Of a DNA stretch of 64,000 bases, positions 27,594 through 36,481 are shown in pieces. The stretch covers positions 62,001-126,000 of the forward strand of contig NZ_JJMW01000041.1 in the NCBI RefSeq assembly GCF_000714435.1. Direction: 5' to 3'. Origin of the DNA: Exiguobacterium alkaliphilum 12/1. GTDB lineage: Bacteria; Bacillota; Bacilli; Exiguobacteriales; Exiguobacteriaceae. Numbering within the stretch: position 1 is the stretch's first letter; every line of letters starts with the position of its first letter. The notes under the pieces are model-generated. The model searched no databases, had not been told where the DNA came from, and was given only the letters and a program-made list of their open reading frames with translations. The position numbers and the translations under genes are program-made.

Positions 27594-29546
27594 ATGAAAG
27601 CATGGATTGACCAGCGGATCGGAAGACAGTTTTTATTCGTCTTCTATTTATTCATCGGACTGATCCTCCTTACCTCACTTGCCGTGTACGTCTATACGGA
27701 AAATCGAATTGAACAGACGACGACCTCGCTCGAGAATGTCAGCGAACGCAGAACGAATGCGACTGAGTTATTCGAGACGTGGCAGTCCATGCAATATGAG
27801 ATGCGCGGCTACGTCATCCTCGGTGACGAGGAGATGCTCACCCGCGTCAAAGATAAACAAGCGTTGATTGAGACGCAGACCGCGTGGTTTGAAGCGAACG
27901 CGGTCACTGAAAAAGAGAAAGTGTATGCGAGCGACGCTCGGACGCTCTTCTCGGCATATCAGGAACGTGTCATGCCGAGCCTAGAGCGCTATGTCGTAGC
28001 GAAACGTACCGGTACGGTCACCGAGCCGTTTTTGCAGATGCCGACACTCGGCAAGGTGACGCCGCAAGCGGAACCACCGGCAGACCGGAAGTTTAAAATC
28101 AATTCGAAGAGCGCCGCGGATATGAGCGCGAGCATCGTCGACATGGAGTCCGTGTTCACGGAATATCGAAACTCATTGAACGATGAGGAGAACATGCTTC
28201 GTGAGCAACTTGCGACACATACGAAGTGGGCGCAAGTGCTCTGGTTGTTATCCCTCCTCGCCGTCCTCCTCGTCCTCTTCATCGCCGCCCGTCCGTACGT
28301 TCAGCGGTTGACCGGTCAGCTCCAAGACTTGATCGTCAACAGCGGTCGACTCGCGGATGAACAAATCGTGCCGATGCAGTGGGCCTCGTCTCGAAATGAG
28401 GTCGGCCAATTGACCGACTCGTTTCGTCAAATGGCCTCTTCGCTCGCGATGCAGCGTCATCAAGTCGAAGAGGAACGTGAAAAGACGGCCCGTCTGCTTC
28501 ACTCGATTCGTGATGCCGTCATTTATGTCGAACATACGACGAACGAGAAGATGGCGAACCAGGCGCTATTCGTCATGTTCAATCAAGCCATCACAAAACG
28601 AAATGAGATGGACTTATATCGACTCGACGCCGATTTAGAAGCGCTCGGACTTCAAGTCGACCAAAAAAACGCGTTCTTCTCGTTCATGCGCCATGCGTTC
28701 GAGGGTGAGGGCATGGAAGAGAGCGTGACGTTCTCGATGAACCAAGAAGCACGCTTCATTCAAATGTATGCCGAGAAGATTCATTTACGGGGCACGCGAC
28801 ACGGCACGATGCTCGTCTTCCGTGACGTGACACAAGAGACCGAAGTCGACCGTCTGAAGACCGAGCTCGTCTCGACGGTGTCCCACGAGTTGCGGACACC
28901 GCTCACGAGCATCATCGGCTTCACGGAACTGTTGCGCTATCGGAGCTTACAGCCAGATCGCGTCGATCAGTATTTAGGGATGATTCATCAAGAGACGCTT
29001 CGCCTCGAGGACTTGATTTCGAATCTGCTCGACGTCCAGCGTATGGAGTCTGGTCAACAGGCGTACGAGTACCAACCCGAACGCCTGCATGACATTTTGT
29101 CCGAAACGATTGCGCTACATCAAGGCGCGAGCCAACACCACGCGCTCACGCTCGAATGTGATACGAATCTTCTCGTTTATGGGGACCGGAATCGGTTGAG
29201 TCAACTGTTCACGAACTTGCTGCACAACGCGATTAAATATTCGCCGGACGGGGGGAAGGTTGCCGTCTGCGTCACGCATGATCAAGCGGACACGATTGAG
29301 ATTTCGGTTCAAGACAAAGGCATCGGGATACCTGAATCGGCGATTTCCAAACTGTTCGATAAATTCTATCGTGTCGACAACTCGGCCAGCCGTAAAATCG
29401 GCGGCACCGGTCTCGGTCTTGCAATCTGTAAAGAGATTGCGGAAGGTCATGGCGGATCGATTCATGTCGATTCAAGTGTCGGGGATGGATCGACCTTCAC
29501 CATCACCTTACCGAAATATGTAGCCGAAGATAAGATGAGTAGTTAA
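27594..29546 (+). CDS. orphan sensor histidine kinase (HAMP-PAS-HisKA-HATPase)
   Basis: The 650-residue membrane kinase has a first membrane helix at about 15-34, an extracellular sensing domain of about 180 residues resembling the CHASE3 type (ERRTNATELFETWQSMQYEMRGYVILGD), and a second helix near 213-232. A HAMP-like region, a PAS-like region and then HisKA follow, with the phospho-accepting His near 430 in STVSHELRTPLTSIIGF. The ATPase domain has NAIKYSPDGG, DKGIGIPE and GTGLGLAICKE. No response regulator gene is next to it, so its partner must be elsewhere. It ends at a bidirectional terminator. Confidence 0.9.
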   Translation: MKAWIDQRIGRQFLFVFYLFIGLILLTSLAVYVYTENRIEQTTTSLENVSERRTNATELFETWQSMQYEMRGYVILGDEEMLTRVKDKQALIETQTAWFEANAVTEKEKVYASDARTLFSAYQERVMPSLERYVVAKRTGTVTEPFLQMPTLGKVTPQAEPPADRKFKINSKSAADMSASIVDMESVFTEYRNSLNDEENMLREQLATHTKWAQVLWLLSLLAVLLVLFIAARPYVQRLTGQLQDLIVNSGRLADEQIVPMQWASSRNEVGQLTDSFRQMASSLAMQRHQVEEEREKTARLLHSIRDAVIYVEHTTNEKMANQALFVMFNQAITKRNEMDLYRLDADLEALGLQVDQKNAFFSFMRHAFEGEGMEESVTFSMNQEARFIQMYAEKIHLRGTRHGTMLVFRDVTQETEVDRLKTELVSTVSHELRTPLTSIIGFTELLRYRSLQPDRVDQYLGMIHQETLRLEDLISNLLDVQRMESGQQAYEYQPERLHDILSETIALHQGASQHHALTLECDTNLLVYGDRNRLSQLFTNLLHNAIKYSPDGGKVAVCVTHDQADTIEISVQDKGIGIPESAISKLFDKFYRVDNSASRKIGGTGLGLAICKEIAEGHGGSIHVDSSVGDGSTFTITLPKYVAEDKMSS

Positions 29547-29549
29547 CAA

Positions 29550-29587
29550 AAGAGAAGGGGTCCGCATTGCGCGAACCCCTCTTTTTC
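29550..29587. terminator. bidirectional intrinsic terminator
   Basis: An AGAAGGGGTCCGC arm pairs with GCGCGAACCCCTCT imperfectly and is followed by TTTTT on the plus strand and TTTT on the minus strand. It lies between the kinase and the convergent dehydrogenase. Confidence 0.78.
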
Positions 29588-30383
29588 ATTGGACTTTGTT
29601 TTCAGGGCCAAACGACGGATAAAGCGAAAGGCCACCGTCGGCGAAAATCGTCGTACCAGTCACGTAGGATGACTCGTCTGACGCGAGCCATGCGGCGACC
29701 GCCGAAATTTGTTCCGGACGACCAATCTCATGCGTCGGGATGAGCGCCTCGAGCCCTTTCTTCTCTTCCGGGTCTTGCATCGTCTCTTCGTTGATAGGTG
29801 TATCGATCGCACCTGGTGCGATGGCGTTCACGCGAATCTTGTTCGGTGCGTATTCGAGCGCGACCGATTTTGTGAACATCTTGACGCCACCCTTACTCGC
29901 CGCATAGTGCGTATAACCTGGGCGGGGGATGACTTCATGCACCGACGACATGTTGATGATATTTCCTTGAATCTCGTGTTCGACGAAATATTTCAACGCG
30001 GCACGCACACCGAGGAACGTGCCCGTCAAGTTCGTATCGATAATCTTCTTCCAATTGTCGAGCTCCATCTCGTGCGTCTTCGCTTCGACTTGGACACCGG
30101 CGTTGTTGACGAAGATATCCATCTTCCCAAACTCAGAGACAGCTTTCTCGATCATCTTCTCGGCGAGCCCTTCTTCCGCGACGTCCCCTTTTACCGCGAC
30201 CGCTTTCCCGCCACTCGCCTCGATGCCACGAATAACTTCGTTCATCTCGTCTTCGCTACTCCGATAGTTCAAGACGACATGGACGCCTTCTTTCGCATAG
30301 CGCTCGGCGACGGCACGCCCAATCCCTTTCGAACTCCCCGTGATGACCGCGACTTTCCCTTTTAACTCTGGATAGTTTGCCAT
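29586..30383 (-). CDS. gdh: glucose 1-dehydrogenase (SDR family)
   Basis: The 265-residue classical short-chain dehydrogenase has the cofactor motif TGSSKGIGRAV, NNAGVQ, the catalytic SSVHEVIPRPGYTHYAASKGG (Ser, Tyr, Lys) and a C-terminal YVTGTTIFADGG. The segment SSVHEVIPRP and the tail LSLYPSFGPENK strongly resemble Bacillus glucose 1-dehydrogenase, which oxidises glucose to gluconolactone with NAD(P). In Bacillus this enzyme is linked to spores; here no other sporulation context is seen. A GGAGGG site precedes the ATG. Confidence 0.85.
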   Translation of the reverse strand: MANYPELKGKVAVITGSSKGIGRAVAERYAKEGVHVVLNYRSSEDEMNEVIRGIEASGGKAVAVKGDVAEEGLAEKMIEKAVSEFGKMDIFVNNAGVQVEAKTHEMELDNWKKIIDTNLTGTFLGVRAALKYFVEHEIQGNIINMSSVHEVIPRPGYTHYAASKGGVKMFTKSVALEYAPNKIRVNAIAPGAIDTPINEETMQDPEEKKGLEALIPTHEIGRPEQISAVAAWLASDESSYVTGTTIFADGGLSLYPSFGPENKVQ

Positions 30384-30456
30384 ACTGTTCCCTCCTTCAG
30401 CTTCTCGCTTTGTAGTTCCCTCATTCCCCTCTTGTCGAAACCTCCCGACCTTGATT

Positions 30457-30485
30457 TTGAATATTTAAAGTAAATCCACTATACT
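30457..30485 (+). promoter_or_regulatory. sigma-A promoter of the CorC-type gene
   Basis: TTGAAT (30457-30462) and TATACT (30480-30485) are separated by 17 bases, about 55 bases before the first in-frame ATG of the next gene. Confidence 0.65.
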
Positions 30486-30539
30486 GAAACAAACTACTCG
30501 TTTTCAGGAATTGCCTGAAAGACGTACAATCTTACTTCA

Positions 30540-31895
30540 ATGGAGGTGACTCCCCGATTTTTGGGGGAATTTTTGGACAGTCCCACGTTACTCAGTTTAA
30601 TCATCGTTGCCTTGCTCATCTTCTTGACCGCGTTCTTTGTCGCTGCCGAATTTTCAATCGTCAAAGTGCGGGGCGCACGACTCGACCAACTCGTTCTTGA
30701 AGGAAACAAGCGCGCCATCGTCGCAAAAAAAGTGATTGAGAATCTCGATGATTCCCTTTCCGCGTCTCAGTTCGGCATCACCTTGTCCGCGCTCGGCCTT
30801 GGGTGGATCGGCGCCGATCAAATCGAAGGGATGATGGAACCGCTCGTCAACGTCTTCAACGTCTCAGCGACCACTTCGACGTTCTTGTCATTTTTAATCG
30901 CCTTCTTGTTGATCGCCTTCTTACATGTAGTTATCGGTGAACTCGTCCCGAAGACGCTCGCTGTTCACGAGGCCGAGAAGTTGACGCTCCTCGTCGCACG
31001 TCCGCTTTACTGGTTCACGAAGATTATGTATCCGTTCATCCGTGTGTTGAACAGTTTGGCCCGGCTCACGCTTCGCTTGTTCGGTGTCCAGACGACCGCT
31101 CAAGAGACGGCGCATTCCGAGGAAGAACTGAAGATTATCATGACGGAGAGCTTCAAGAGCGGGGAGATTAACGAGAACGAGCTCGCCTACGTGCAAAACA
31201 TCTTCTCGTTCGACGAGCGCGTCGCGAAAGACGCGATGGTGCCGCGCATGAACATGGTCACGATTGACGAGGAAGATTCGATGGACTCGATTATCGCCAC
31301 CGTCCAAGAGCACCAATATACGCGCTATCCGGTCACACGCGACGGCGACCGGGACGACGTGCTCGGCTTTGTGAACGCGAAGCAGTTGTTCACGGCCCAA
31401 CTCGCGAACAGTGATGCCCCGTTCGCGACGTTCATCCATCAACTGCCGCTCGTGACCGAGTTCACCCCGCTCCAAGAAGCGATGGTGAAGATGCAAAACG
31501 CACGGACGATGATGTGTCTCGTCATCGATGAATACGGCGGCACGGCCGGCCTACTCACGATTGAGGACATCTTAGAAGAAATCGTCGGCGAGATTCGTGA
31601 CGAGTTCGACCGCGACGAACAGGCCGAAATCACGGAAGTCACCCCGGGGCACTATCGCCTGTCCGGCCTCGTCCTCACACAGGAAGTCGAGGAACGGTTC
31701 GGGATCGAGATTGAAGACGACGTCGACACGGTCGGCGGGTTCGTCTTGTCACAAAAAGCGAACGCCCGAGCCGGCGAACGCTTCGTCCTGCCCGGTGATC
31801 ACGAATTAATCGTCCGTGAAGTCGATAACCACCGCATCGTCTTCGTCGACTTGATTCTCGCCCACAGAGACGAGATTCAAGCTGAAATCGATTGA
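30540..31895 (+). CDS. HlyC/CorC family (CNNM-CBS) transporter
   Basis: The protein of up to 451 residues has an N-terminal CNNM/DUF21 membrane domain (about 1-200, with FFVAAEFSIVKVRGARLDQL and ISLSALGLGWIG-like SAFGITLSALGL), two CBS domains (about 215-340, beginning DAMVPRMNMVTIDEEDSMD) and a C-terminal CorC_HlyC domain with DEYGGTAGLLTIEDILEEIVGEI between. Relatives are implicated in magnesium or cobalt export. The start is uncertain: the ATG at 30540 has no site, while GGAGGTGA at 30542 may serve a TTG at 30561, which would shorten the protein by seven residues. Monocistronic with its own promoter and terminator. Confidence 0.88.
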   Translation: MEVTPRFLGEFLDSPTLLSLIIVALLIFLTAFFVAAEFSIVKVRGARLDQLVLEGNKRAIVAKKVIENLDDSLSASQFGITLSALGLGWIGADQIEGMMEPLVNVFNVSATTSTFLSFLIAFLLIAFLHVVIGELVPKTLAVHEAEKLTLLVARPLYWFTKIMYPFIRVLNSLARLTLRLFGVQTTAQETAHSEEELKIIMTESFKSGEINENELAYVQNIFSFDERVAKDAMVPRMNMVTIDEEDSMDSIIATVQEHQYTRYPVTRDGDRDDVLGFVNAKQLFTAQLANSDAPFATFIHQLPLVTEFTPLQEAMVKMQNARTMMCLVIDEYGGTAGLLTIEDILEEIVGEIRDEFDRDEQAEITEVTPGHYRLSGLVLTQEVEERFGIEIEDDVDTVGGFVLSQKANARAGERFVLPGDHELIVREVDNHRIVFVDLILAHRDEIQAEID

Positions 31896-31906
31896 CGCTT
31901 CCACTT

Positions 31907-31938
31907 GCCTTCCCACTCCACGTCGGGAAGGCTTTTCT
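31907..31938 (+). terminator. intrinsic terminator
   Basis: GCCTTCCC and GGGAAGGC pair across ten bases and are followed by TTTTC after the CorC-type gene. Confidence 0.78.
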
Positions 31939-32087
31939 TATGCGCTCAGAACTGTCGCTATATTTTCATGTCCTGTCGTGCTATACTGCACATATGTTGC
32001 TTATTTGAGTGCACGCCACTCATTGACACAACATCACCGAGTTATTCACGATTGCTCGGTCCAACAACTACAGAAAGAAGGTTACGC

Positions 32088-33080
32088 ATGGAACGTAAAC
32101 TATTTTTAATTGACGGTAACTCCATGCTGGCCAGTGCCTACTATGGTGCCGCCGCGAGCCGAACGAAAAAAGGACGCGAGGTATCAAAAAACGATCGGAG
32201 CGCCGTCATCGGAATGACCGGCCTCATCCGGACGATTCTACGCAGACATCGTCCGACCCATTTTGTCGTCGTTTGGGACGTATCACGTGAAACATTGTGG
32301 CGTCGGGAACTTTATCCCGGTTATAAACGCCGCCGTCGCCAAACACCGCCCGAATTGAAGGCTCAAATGGAACTCATGCGCCAACTCCTTGAAGAGAGCG
32401 GCATCCCGCAATATCAAGTCGAAGGCTATGAAGGAGAAGATTTGATCGCCCACATCGCGCGGAAGTTCAGCTGTAGCGCACCTGTCGTCATCATGACGAA
32501 GGATAAAGATTTGCTTCAGCTCGTGAGCCCACGCATCACGGTTTGGCTTCAAACTCAAGAACTGCAACAGATGCAGGCGCGTTGCGACATTAAAGACAAC
32601 CGCCCGCTCCCGCTCAAGCGACATCTCGAGATTCGCCCTGAGGAGATTGCAGCACTCTATGAAGGCTTGAAGCCGAAACAACTCTCAGCCGTCAAGGCGT
32701 TGACAGGAGACCGTTCTGACGGGATTCCTCCTGTGGCCGGACTTGACGAGAGCCAGTCGGTAAAATTGATTAAGCGATTCGGTTCGCTCGAAAAATTGTA
32801 TACGGCACTGAGCGTCAAAGGCGACAAACGACAACAAATCAACGAAACGATCGCGGCACTGACGTCAGAGGAAGTGCCCCGTAACTTGAGACGCACCCGT
32901 AAGAAAGCCGAGCGCAACATGGAGCTCGTCCGTCTCGATGTCACGGTGCCACAGCTTGAACATTTGAAGCTCGCTCATCTCGAGCTTAGCATCAACCCAA
33001 AACGAGTCGAGCAAGCGTATAAAAAACGCGGGCTTCGCCTCTCGTTCGATTCAGGCCAGAAAAAAATGACAGCACGTTAA
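32088..33080 (+). CDS. 5'-3' exonuclease (FEN/YpcP-like)
   Basis: The 330-residue protein is a stand-alone 5'-nuclease like the N-terminal domain of DNA polymerase I. It shows LFLIDGNSMLASAYYGAA at the start, HFVVVWDVSRETLWRRELYPGYK, the acidic YEGEDLIAHIA and TKDKDLLQLVS metal ligands, and a helix-3-turn-helix region GDRSDGIPPVAGL. One substitution stands out: homologues usually have VFDxxxxTFRxxLxxxYK with Phe-Asp, and here it is VVWDVSRE, still with the Asp. It probably acts on flaps and RNA primers. The ATG at 32088 follows AGAAAGAAGG; a longer frame upstream lacks a site. Confidence 0.87.
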   Translation: MERKLFLIDGNSMLASAYYGAAASRTKKGREVSKNDRSAVIGMTGLIRTILRRHRPTHFVVVWDVSRETLWRRELYPGYKRRRRQTPPELKAQMELMRQLLEESGIPQYQVEGYEGEDLIAHIARKFSCSAPVVIMTKDKDLLQLVSPRITVWLQTQELQQMQARCDIKDNRPLPLKRHLEIRPEEIAALYEGLKPKQLSAVKALTGDRSDGIPPVAGLDESQSVKLIKRFGSLEKLYTALSVKGDKRQQINETIAALTSEEVPRNLRRTRKKAERNMELVRLDVTVPQLEHLKLAHLELSINPKRVEQAYKKRGLRLSFDSGQKKMTAR

Positions 33081-33111
33081 AAAGCGCGGACATCAGTCCA
33101 CGCTTTTTATA
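33081..33111. terminator. bidirectional intrinsic terminator
   Basis: AAAAAGCG-c-GGAC and GTCC-a-CGCTTTTT make a stem with one internal mismatch and a four-base loop, with A and T tracts at its ends. The stem contains the stop codon of the convergent VOC gene. Confidence 0.8.
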
Positions 33112-33893
33112 TTGACCGTAATGCCGTCTGAATCGGTGAGCGACCATTCGCTCGTCGTCCCACCGAGCGCTTCGTTCGTCGCCGCATCGACGAGCAGTGT
33201 CCACGCCTCGATGCCGGCCTCTTCGCCCATCGGCATGCTCGGTCGCGCCCAAACGTTCGTGCCGACATGATGATGATAGCCGTCGGCCGCCAAGAATAAG
33301 GCACCCGGATAAGAGTCCGTCGTCACCGTGAAACCGAGGCGATCCGCATAAAATGAACGCGCCGTCTCGAGAGAACGAACTTTGAAATGCACGTGGCCCA
33401 TCGTCGTCCCGGACGGCAGTCCCGTGAACGGGCGATCGGCCGCCGCTTCGAGCATCGATTGATAGTCGACAGGATCCGTCGACATCTTCACGTGCCCGTT
33501 CGGTTCATACGACCATTGATCCCGGGGACGGTCGGCGTACAGTTCGATGCCGTTCCCTTCTGGATCGCTCAAATAGAACGCCTCGCTCACCAAATGGTCC
33601 CCTTGCCCGACCTCGATGTGACGACTGATTAAATGATGGAGCACTCGGCCGAGCTCGATTCGGTCCGGTAGAAGGATGGCGAAATGGAACAGGCCAGCCG
33701 CTTGACGATTTGGTCGCGCGTCTTTCACTTCATGCAAGATGACGAGCGGCGTCATTTCCGTGCCGAGCGTCACGTACCCGTCTCTCGTGTCGAGAACGTC
33801 CATCCCGATGATTTCTTTATAAAAAGCTTGCATCGTGTTCAAGTCGCTGACGCGCAACGTGATAGCACCTAATTTGATATTTGTTAGTTTCAT
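33093..33893 (-). CDS. VOC family dioxygenase-like protein (CatE-like)
   Basis: The 266-residue protein contains two VOC (glyoxalase/extradiol dioxygenase) modules, about residues 5-125 and 145-262. The order GLFHFAILLPDRIELGRVLHHL, SEAFYLSDPEGNGIELYADRPRDQW and MGHVHFKV, then a HHHVGTNVW segment, closely matches B. subtilis CatE, a catechol 2,3-dioxygenase. Metal ligands are probably a His in GHVHF and in HHHVG and a late Glu. The ATG at 33893 follows GAGAGGTG. It is divergent from an HxlR regulator with about 100 bases between, the arrangement used for quinone- or electrophile-responsive detoxification genes. Confidence 0.83.
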   Translation of the reverse strand: MKLTNIKLGAITLRVSDLNTMQAFYKEIIGMDVLDTRDGYVTLGTEMTPLVILHEVKDARPNRQAAGLFHFAILLPDRIELGRVLHHLISRHIEVGQGDHLVSEAFYLSDPEGNGIELYADRPRDQWSYEPNGHVKMSTDPVDYQSMLEAAADRPFTGLPSGTTMGHVHFKVRSLETARSFYADRLGFTVTTDSYPGALFLAADGYHHHVGTNVWARPSMPMGEEAGIEAWTLLVDAATNEALGGTTSEWSLTDSDGITVNIKSVD

Positions 33894-33997
33894 GTTCTTC
33901 ACCTCTCTTTTGAGTATACCCGCTAAGTGAAATCGACAGAAGACGGCACAAAAAGGTGGTATAGTTACGTAAAGGATACTATGAAGGAGAGAACGTT

Positions 33998-34324
33998 GTG
34001 ACGAAAATCTCAAGTTGTGAAGTCGATACGGCGCTCGAACTGATTACGGGCAAATGGAAGCCGTCGATTTTACTCGCCCTCATTAACGGAGGCACACTCC
34101 GGTTCAGTGAACTGAAACGCGCGCTTCCGAACATCAGTCAAAAAATCCTGACGGCCCAACTCCGTGATTTAGAAGAGCACGACATCATCATCCGGACCGT
34201 CTATCCGGAAGTGCCGCCGCGCGTCGACTATCGATTAAGCGAATACGGACGGACGCTCATCCCGGTGCTCGAGACGATGAACGCGTGGGGCATCCGTCAT
34301 GCGGAGCATATGCGTCAAAAGTGA
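33998..34324 (+). CDS. HxlR family transcriptional regulator
   Basis: The 108-residue winged-helix protein has the HxlR pattern: CEVDTALELITGKWKPSILLAL, RFSELKRALPNISQKILTAQLRDLEEHDII and PPRVDYRLSEYGRTL. The single cysteine near residue 7 precedes the ITGKWK motif, the position of the redox-sensing cysteine in YodB and related proteins. The GTG start follows AAGGAGAG. It probably controls the divergent dioxygenase-like gene. ATAGT and ACTAT arms 12 bp apart at 33961-33982 lie near its own start and may be an operator. Confidence 0.88.
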   Translation: MTKISSCEVDTALELITGKWKPSILLALINGGTLRFSELKRALPNISQKILTAQLRDLEEHDIIIRTVYPEVPPRVDYRLSEYGRTLIPVLETMNAWGIRHAEHMRQK

Positions 34325-34325
34325 C

Positions 34326-34378
34326 TTGTCCACATGTGGATAATCCGATTCTACACTTCATTCCACTACTTATCCACA
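34326..34378. other. cluster of three DnaA-box-like 9-mers
   Basis: TTGTCCACA (34326-34334, one mismatch to TTATCCACA) and TGTGGATAA (34335-34343, perfect on the minus strand) lie back to back, and TTATCCACA (34370-34378, perfect) follows 26 bp later. They lie in the 64-base gap between the HxlR gene and the S66 peptidase. The last box runs into the peptidase's AGGAGG site. DnaA binding is inferred from sequence only. Confidence 0.6.
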
Positions 34379-34388
34379 GGAGGCCTTT

Positions 34389-35396
34389 ATGATTCGTTAT
34401 CCCCAACTGACCGGCAGAACGGTCGGTGTCACGGCGCCCTCATCCGGCATCCCGACCGAACTTCACCATCTACTCCATGAAGCGGAGAAGACGTTCAACC
34501 GTCATGGTTTCACGTTACGCTTCCAGCCGTCGAGTTGGACGCAGTCAAACGCCAAGTCGGCGCCTGCCGACGTCCGCGCGAGTGAGCTGACGTCGTTGTT
34601 TCAAGACGAGACGATCGATTTGATTATCCCGCCGTGGGGCGGGACGCTATTGATTGAAATTCTAGACCGTATCGCTTGGGACGCGCTACCGGCGAAATGG
34701 ATGCTCGGTTATTCCGACGTCAGCTTATTTCTATTCGTCTATACGTTAAAAACCGGCATCGCCTCAGCGCATGGGACGAACCTCGTCGACCTTCGCGGCG
34801 AGGAGTGGGACGAGACGAGTTCACGCTGGCTCGATGTCGTCTCGGCAAAAGAAGGCGAGACCGTCATTCAACGCGCTTCGGAGCATTATCAAAAGGAATG
34901 GCAACACGGGAACCCGACTCCGCACATCTATCATTTGACCGAGACGACCGAATGGAAAGCGATGGGTGGCACCGAGGCGACAGGGCGACTGCTCGGCGGT
35001 TGCATCGACGTCTTGTTGCATACAATCGGCACGCCATACGGCGACATCCACACGTTCCAACGCGAGCATTTGAACGGGGAGCCGATTCTTTGGTACTTTG
35101 AGAACGCTGAGTTCGACGTCCCTGCACTCAAACGGACCCTCCTTCAAATGAAGTGGGCCGGTTGGTTCAATCACACGAGTGGGATTTTGTTTGGTCGCAG
35201 TGAAGCGCAACAGCCCGCTCAAGGGTATACGGCTGAAGACGTCTACGCCGAGCTTCAAGACATGCTCGACGTACCCGTCATCTATGACATCGACTGCGGG
35301 CACGTGCCGCCACAACTGACGCTCGTCAATGGCGCGCACGCCTCGATTCAAGTCGAGGATGGGAAAGGAACACTCATTCAAACGTTCAAGGGCTGA
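34389..35396 (+). CDS. S66 family serine peptidase (MccF / LD-carboxypeptidase-like)
   Basis: The 335-residue protein has the S66 fold: GVTAPSSGIP at the N-terminus, IIPPWGGTLLIEIL, the nucleophile serine in MLGYSDVSLF, a catalytic Glu in the WYFENAE segment and the catalytic His in IDCGHVPPQLTL. S66 covers L,D-carboxypeptidases that trim murein peptides and MccF-like immunity enzymes; the C-terminal half with GRSEAQQ resembles the MccF branch. No signal peptide is present, so it acts in the cytoplasm. AGGAGG precedes the ATG. A DnaA-box cluster occupies its promoter region. Confidence 0.88.
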   Translation: MIRYPQLTGRTVGVTAPSSGIPTELHHLLHEAEKTFNRHGFTLRFQPSSWTQSNAKSAPADVRASELTSLFQDETIDLIIPPWGGTLLIEILDRIAWDALPAKWMLGYSDVSLFLFVYTLKTGIASAHGTNLVDLRGEEWDETSSRWLDVVSAKEGETVIQRASEHYQKEWQHGNPTPHIYHLTETTEWKAMGGTEATGRLLGGCIDVLLHTIGTPYGDIHTFQREHLNGEPILWYFENAEFDVPALKRTLLQMKWAGWFNHTSGILFGRSEAQQPAQGYTAEDVYAELQDMLDVPVIYDIDCGHVPPQLTLVNGAHASIQVEDGKGTLIQTFKG

Positions 35397-35400
35397 GTCA

Positions 35401-36235
35401 TCAGCCCTTGATTTGTTGTAACAGGCCGGTCAAATGGGTTCGATAAAATCCTTGCGGGAACTTTTCGACAGCTTCCTGTATAGAAGGTACTAAGTTCATT
35501 CCACATCCATAGCTAGCTCCTATTAATACCCCTTCGAAATAGACGGCCTGATCGATTAAGCTATGCGACTTCCAACCGTCCATACCATTCCATAAAGAAT
35601 CAAATGCCGCATCTCCATATTCTTTATTCCCTTTCATCGCATGATAGACCCCTTTAGACATTTCAATCGCAGCGACAAACGTGTAATCATCCGCTAATAA
35701 TCGTTCCATCTCTTGAATGTGATTCTCTAGCTGCTCTAGACGCCGATAATGAATTGCATATAGCGCCTCTGATAATGCAAGGCGTACTCTCGCCACGTGC
35801 TCATCCGTGAACTGAATATACTGTCTCGTTTTCGCAAACGCTTCGAGTACCCGCTGCTCGTCTTTAAGATACAACGAGCAAAGTGCAATCGTTCGATAAA
35901 CATCGTCTGCACGATAATACGTTCGTGTTTGATGCATATGTCTTAACGCACTGTCCAAGTGATGAATGGCTCCTGTTAGATTCCCATCATACGTCATTTC
36001 TTTCATGACGAGCAGCATCGAATACTCCATATGTGTTTTTGATGACATATTTCGAATATCCAATAACTCTACCTGTTCAATGTGCGCACTCGCTTCTTCA
36101 AATTGATTCCACAGGATGTAATAATACGCTTTCCCAATCAGCGCCATCACCAGCTCACTTTTTTCACCAAGCCGCTCAAATATTGAAATGGCCTGGTCGT
36201 AGTAAGACAGCAACTTGTCGCGATTCGAGTTTGCA
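35401..36235 (-). pseudogene. TPR protein fragment, N-terminus missing
   Basis: The frame encodes about 278 residues of helical tetratricopeptide-type repeats (YYDQAISIFERLGEKSELVMALIGKAYY, QFEEASAHIEQVELL, NLTGAIHHLDSALRHM). It resembles the C-terminal sensor part of Firmicutes TPR regulators of the Rap/NprR/PlcR kind or HTH-TPR proteins. There is no N-terminal domain and no credible start with a ribosome binding site. The frame runs straight into a sequence that on the other strand is the middle of an MFS transporter. Base composition is lower in GC than the neighbours. I read it as a truncated gene at a deletion or recombination junction; a short product could still be made. Confidence 0.7.
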
Positions 36236-36476
36236 GACGAATACGGAACCACGTTATCTCGGTCGGGTCATCGGTGTGCTCGAATCACTCGCGATGGGCA
36301 TCACGCCGCTCGGTTTCATCTTGTTCGGCGCCTTGAGTGAATGGGTATCGGTCGCTTTCCTCTATACAGTCTGCATGGTCTGCCTGCTATCGATCACGCT
36401 GCTTGCGATGTATCGGATCCGTCACGACATCGCTGCCGAAAAAGCAGCTGTGTCAGCAGACGCGGAAAGTGCATGA
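36236..36476 (+). pseudogene. MFS transporter fragment, C-terminal end only
   Basis: About 80 residues read as the end of a major facilitator transporter: LQTNTEPRYLGRVIGVLESL is the typical loop between helices 10 and 11, followed by two membrane helices (MGITPLGFILFGALSEW and VAFLYTVCMVCLLSITLLAM) and a basic-acidic tail. The remaining ten helices are absent; upstream the frame is only the complement of the TPR fragment. The exact junction is probably within 36215-36245. It is a non-functional remnant. Confidence 0.75.
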
Positions 36477-36481
36477 ACGCC

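Noticed and set aside
36033-36476. 147-codon plus-strand frame covering the MFS tail
   Set aside because: Only the last 80 codons read as a transporter; the first part is the complement of the TPR fragment, so the full frame is not a gene.
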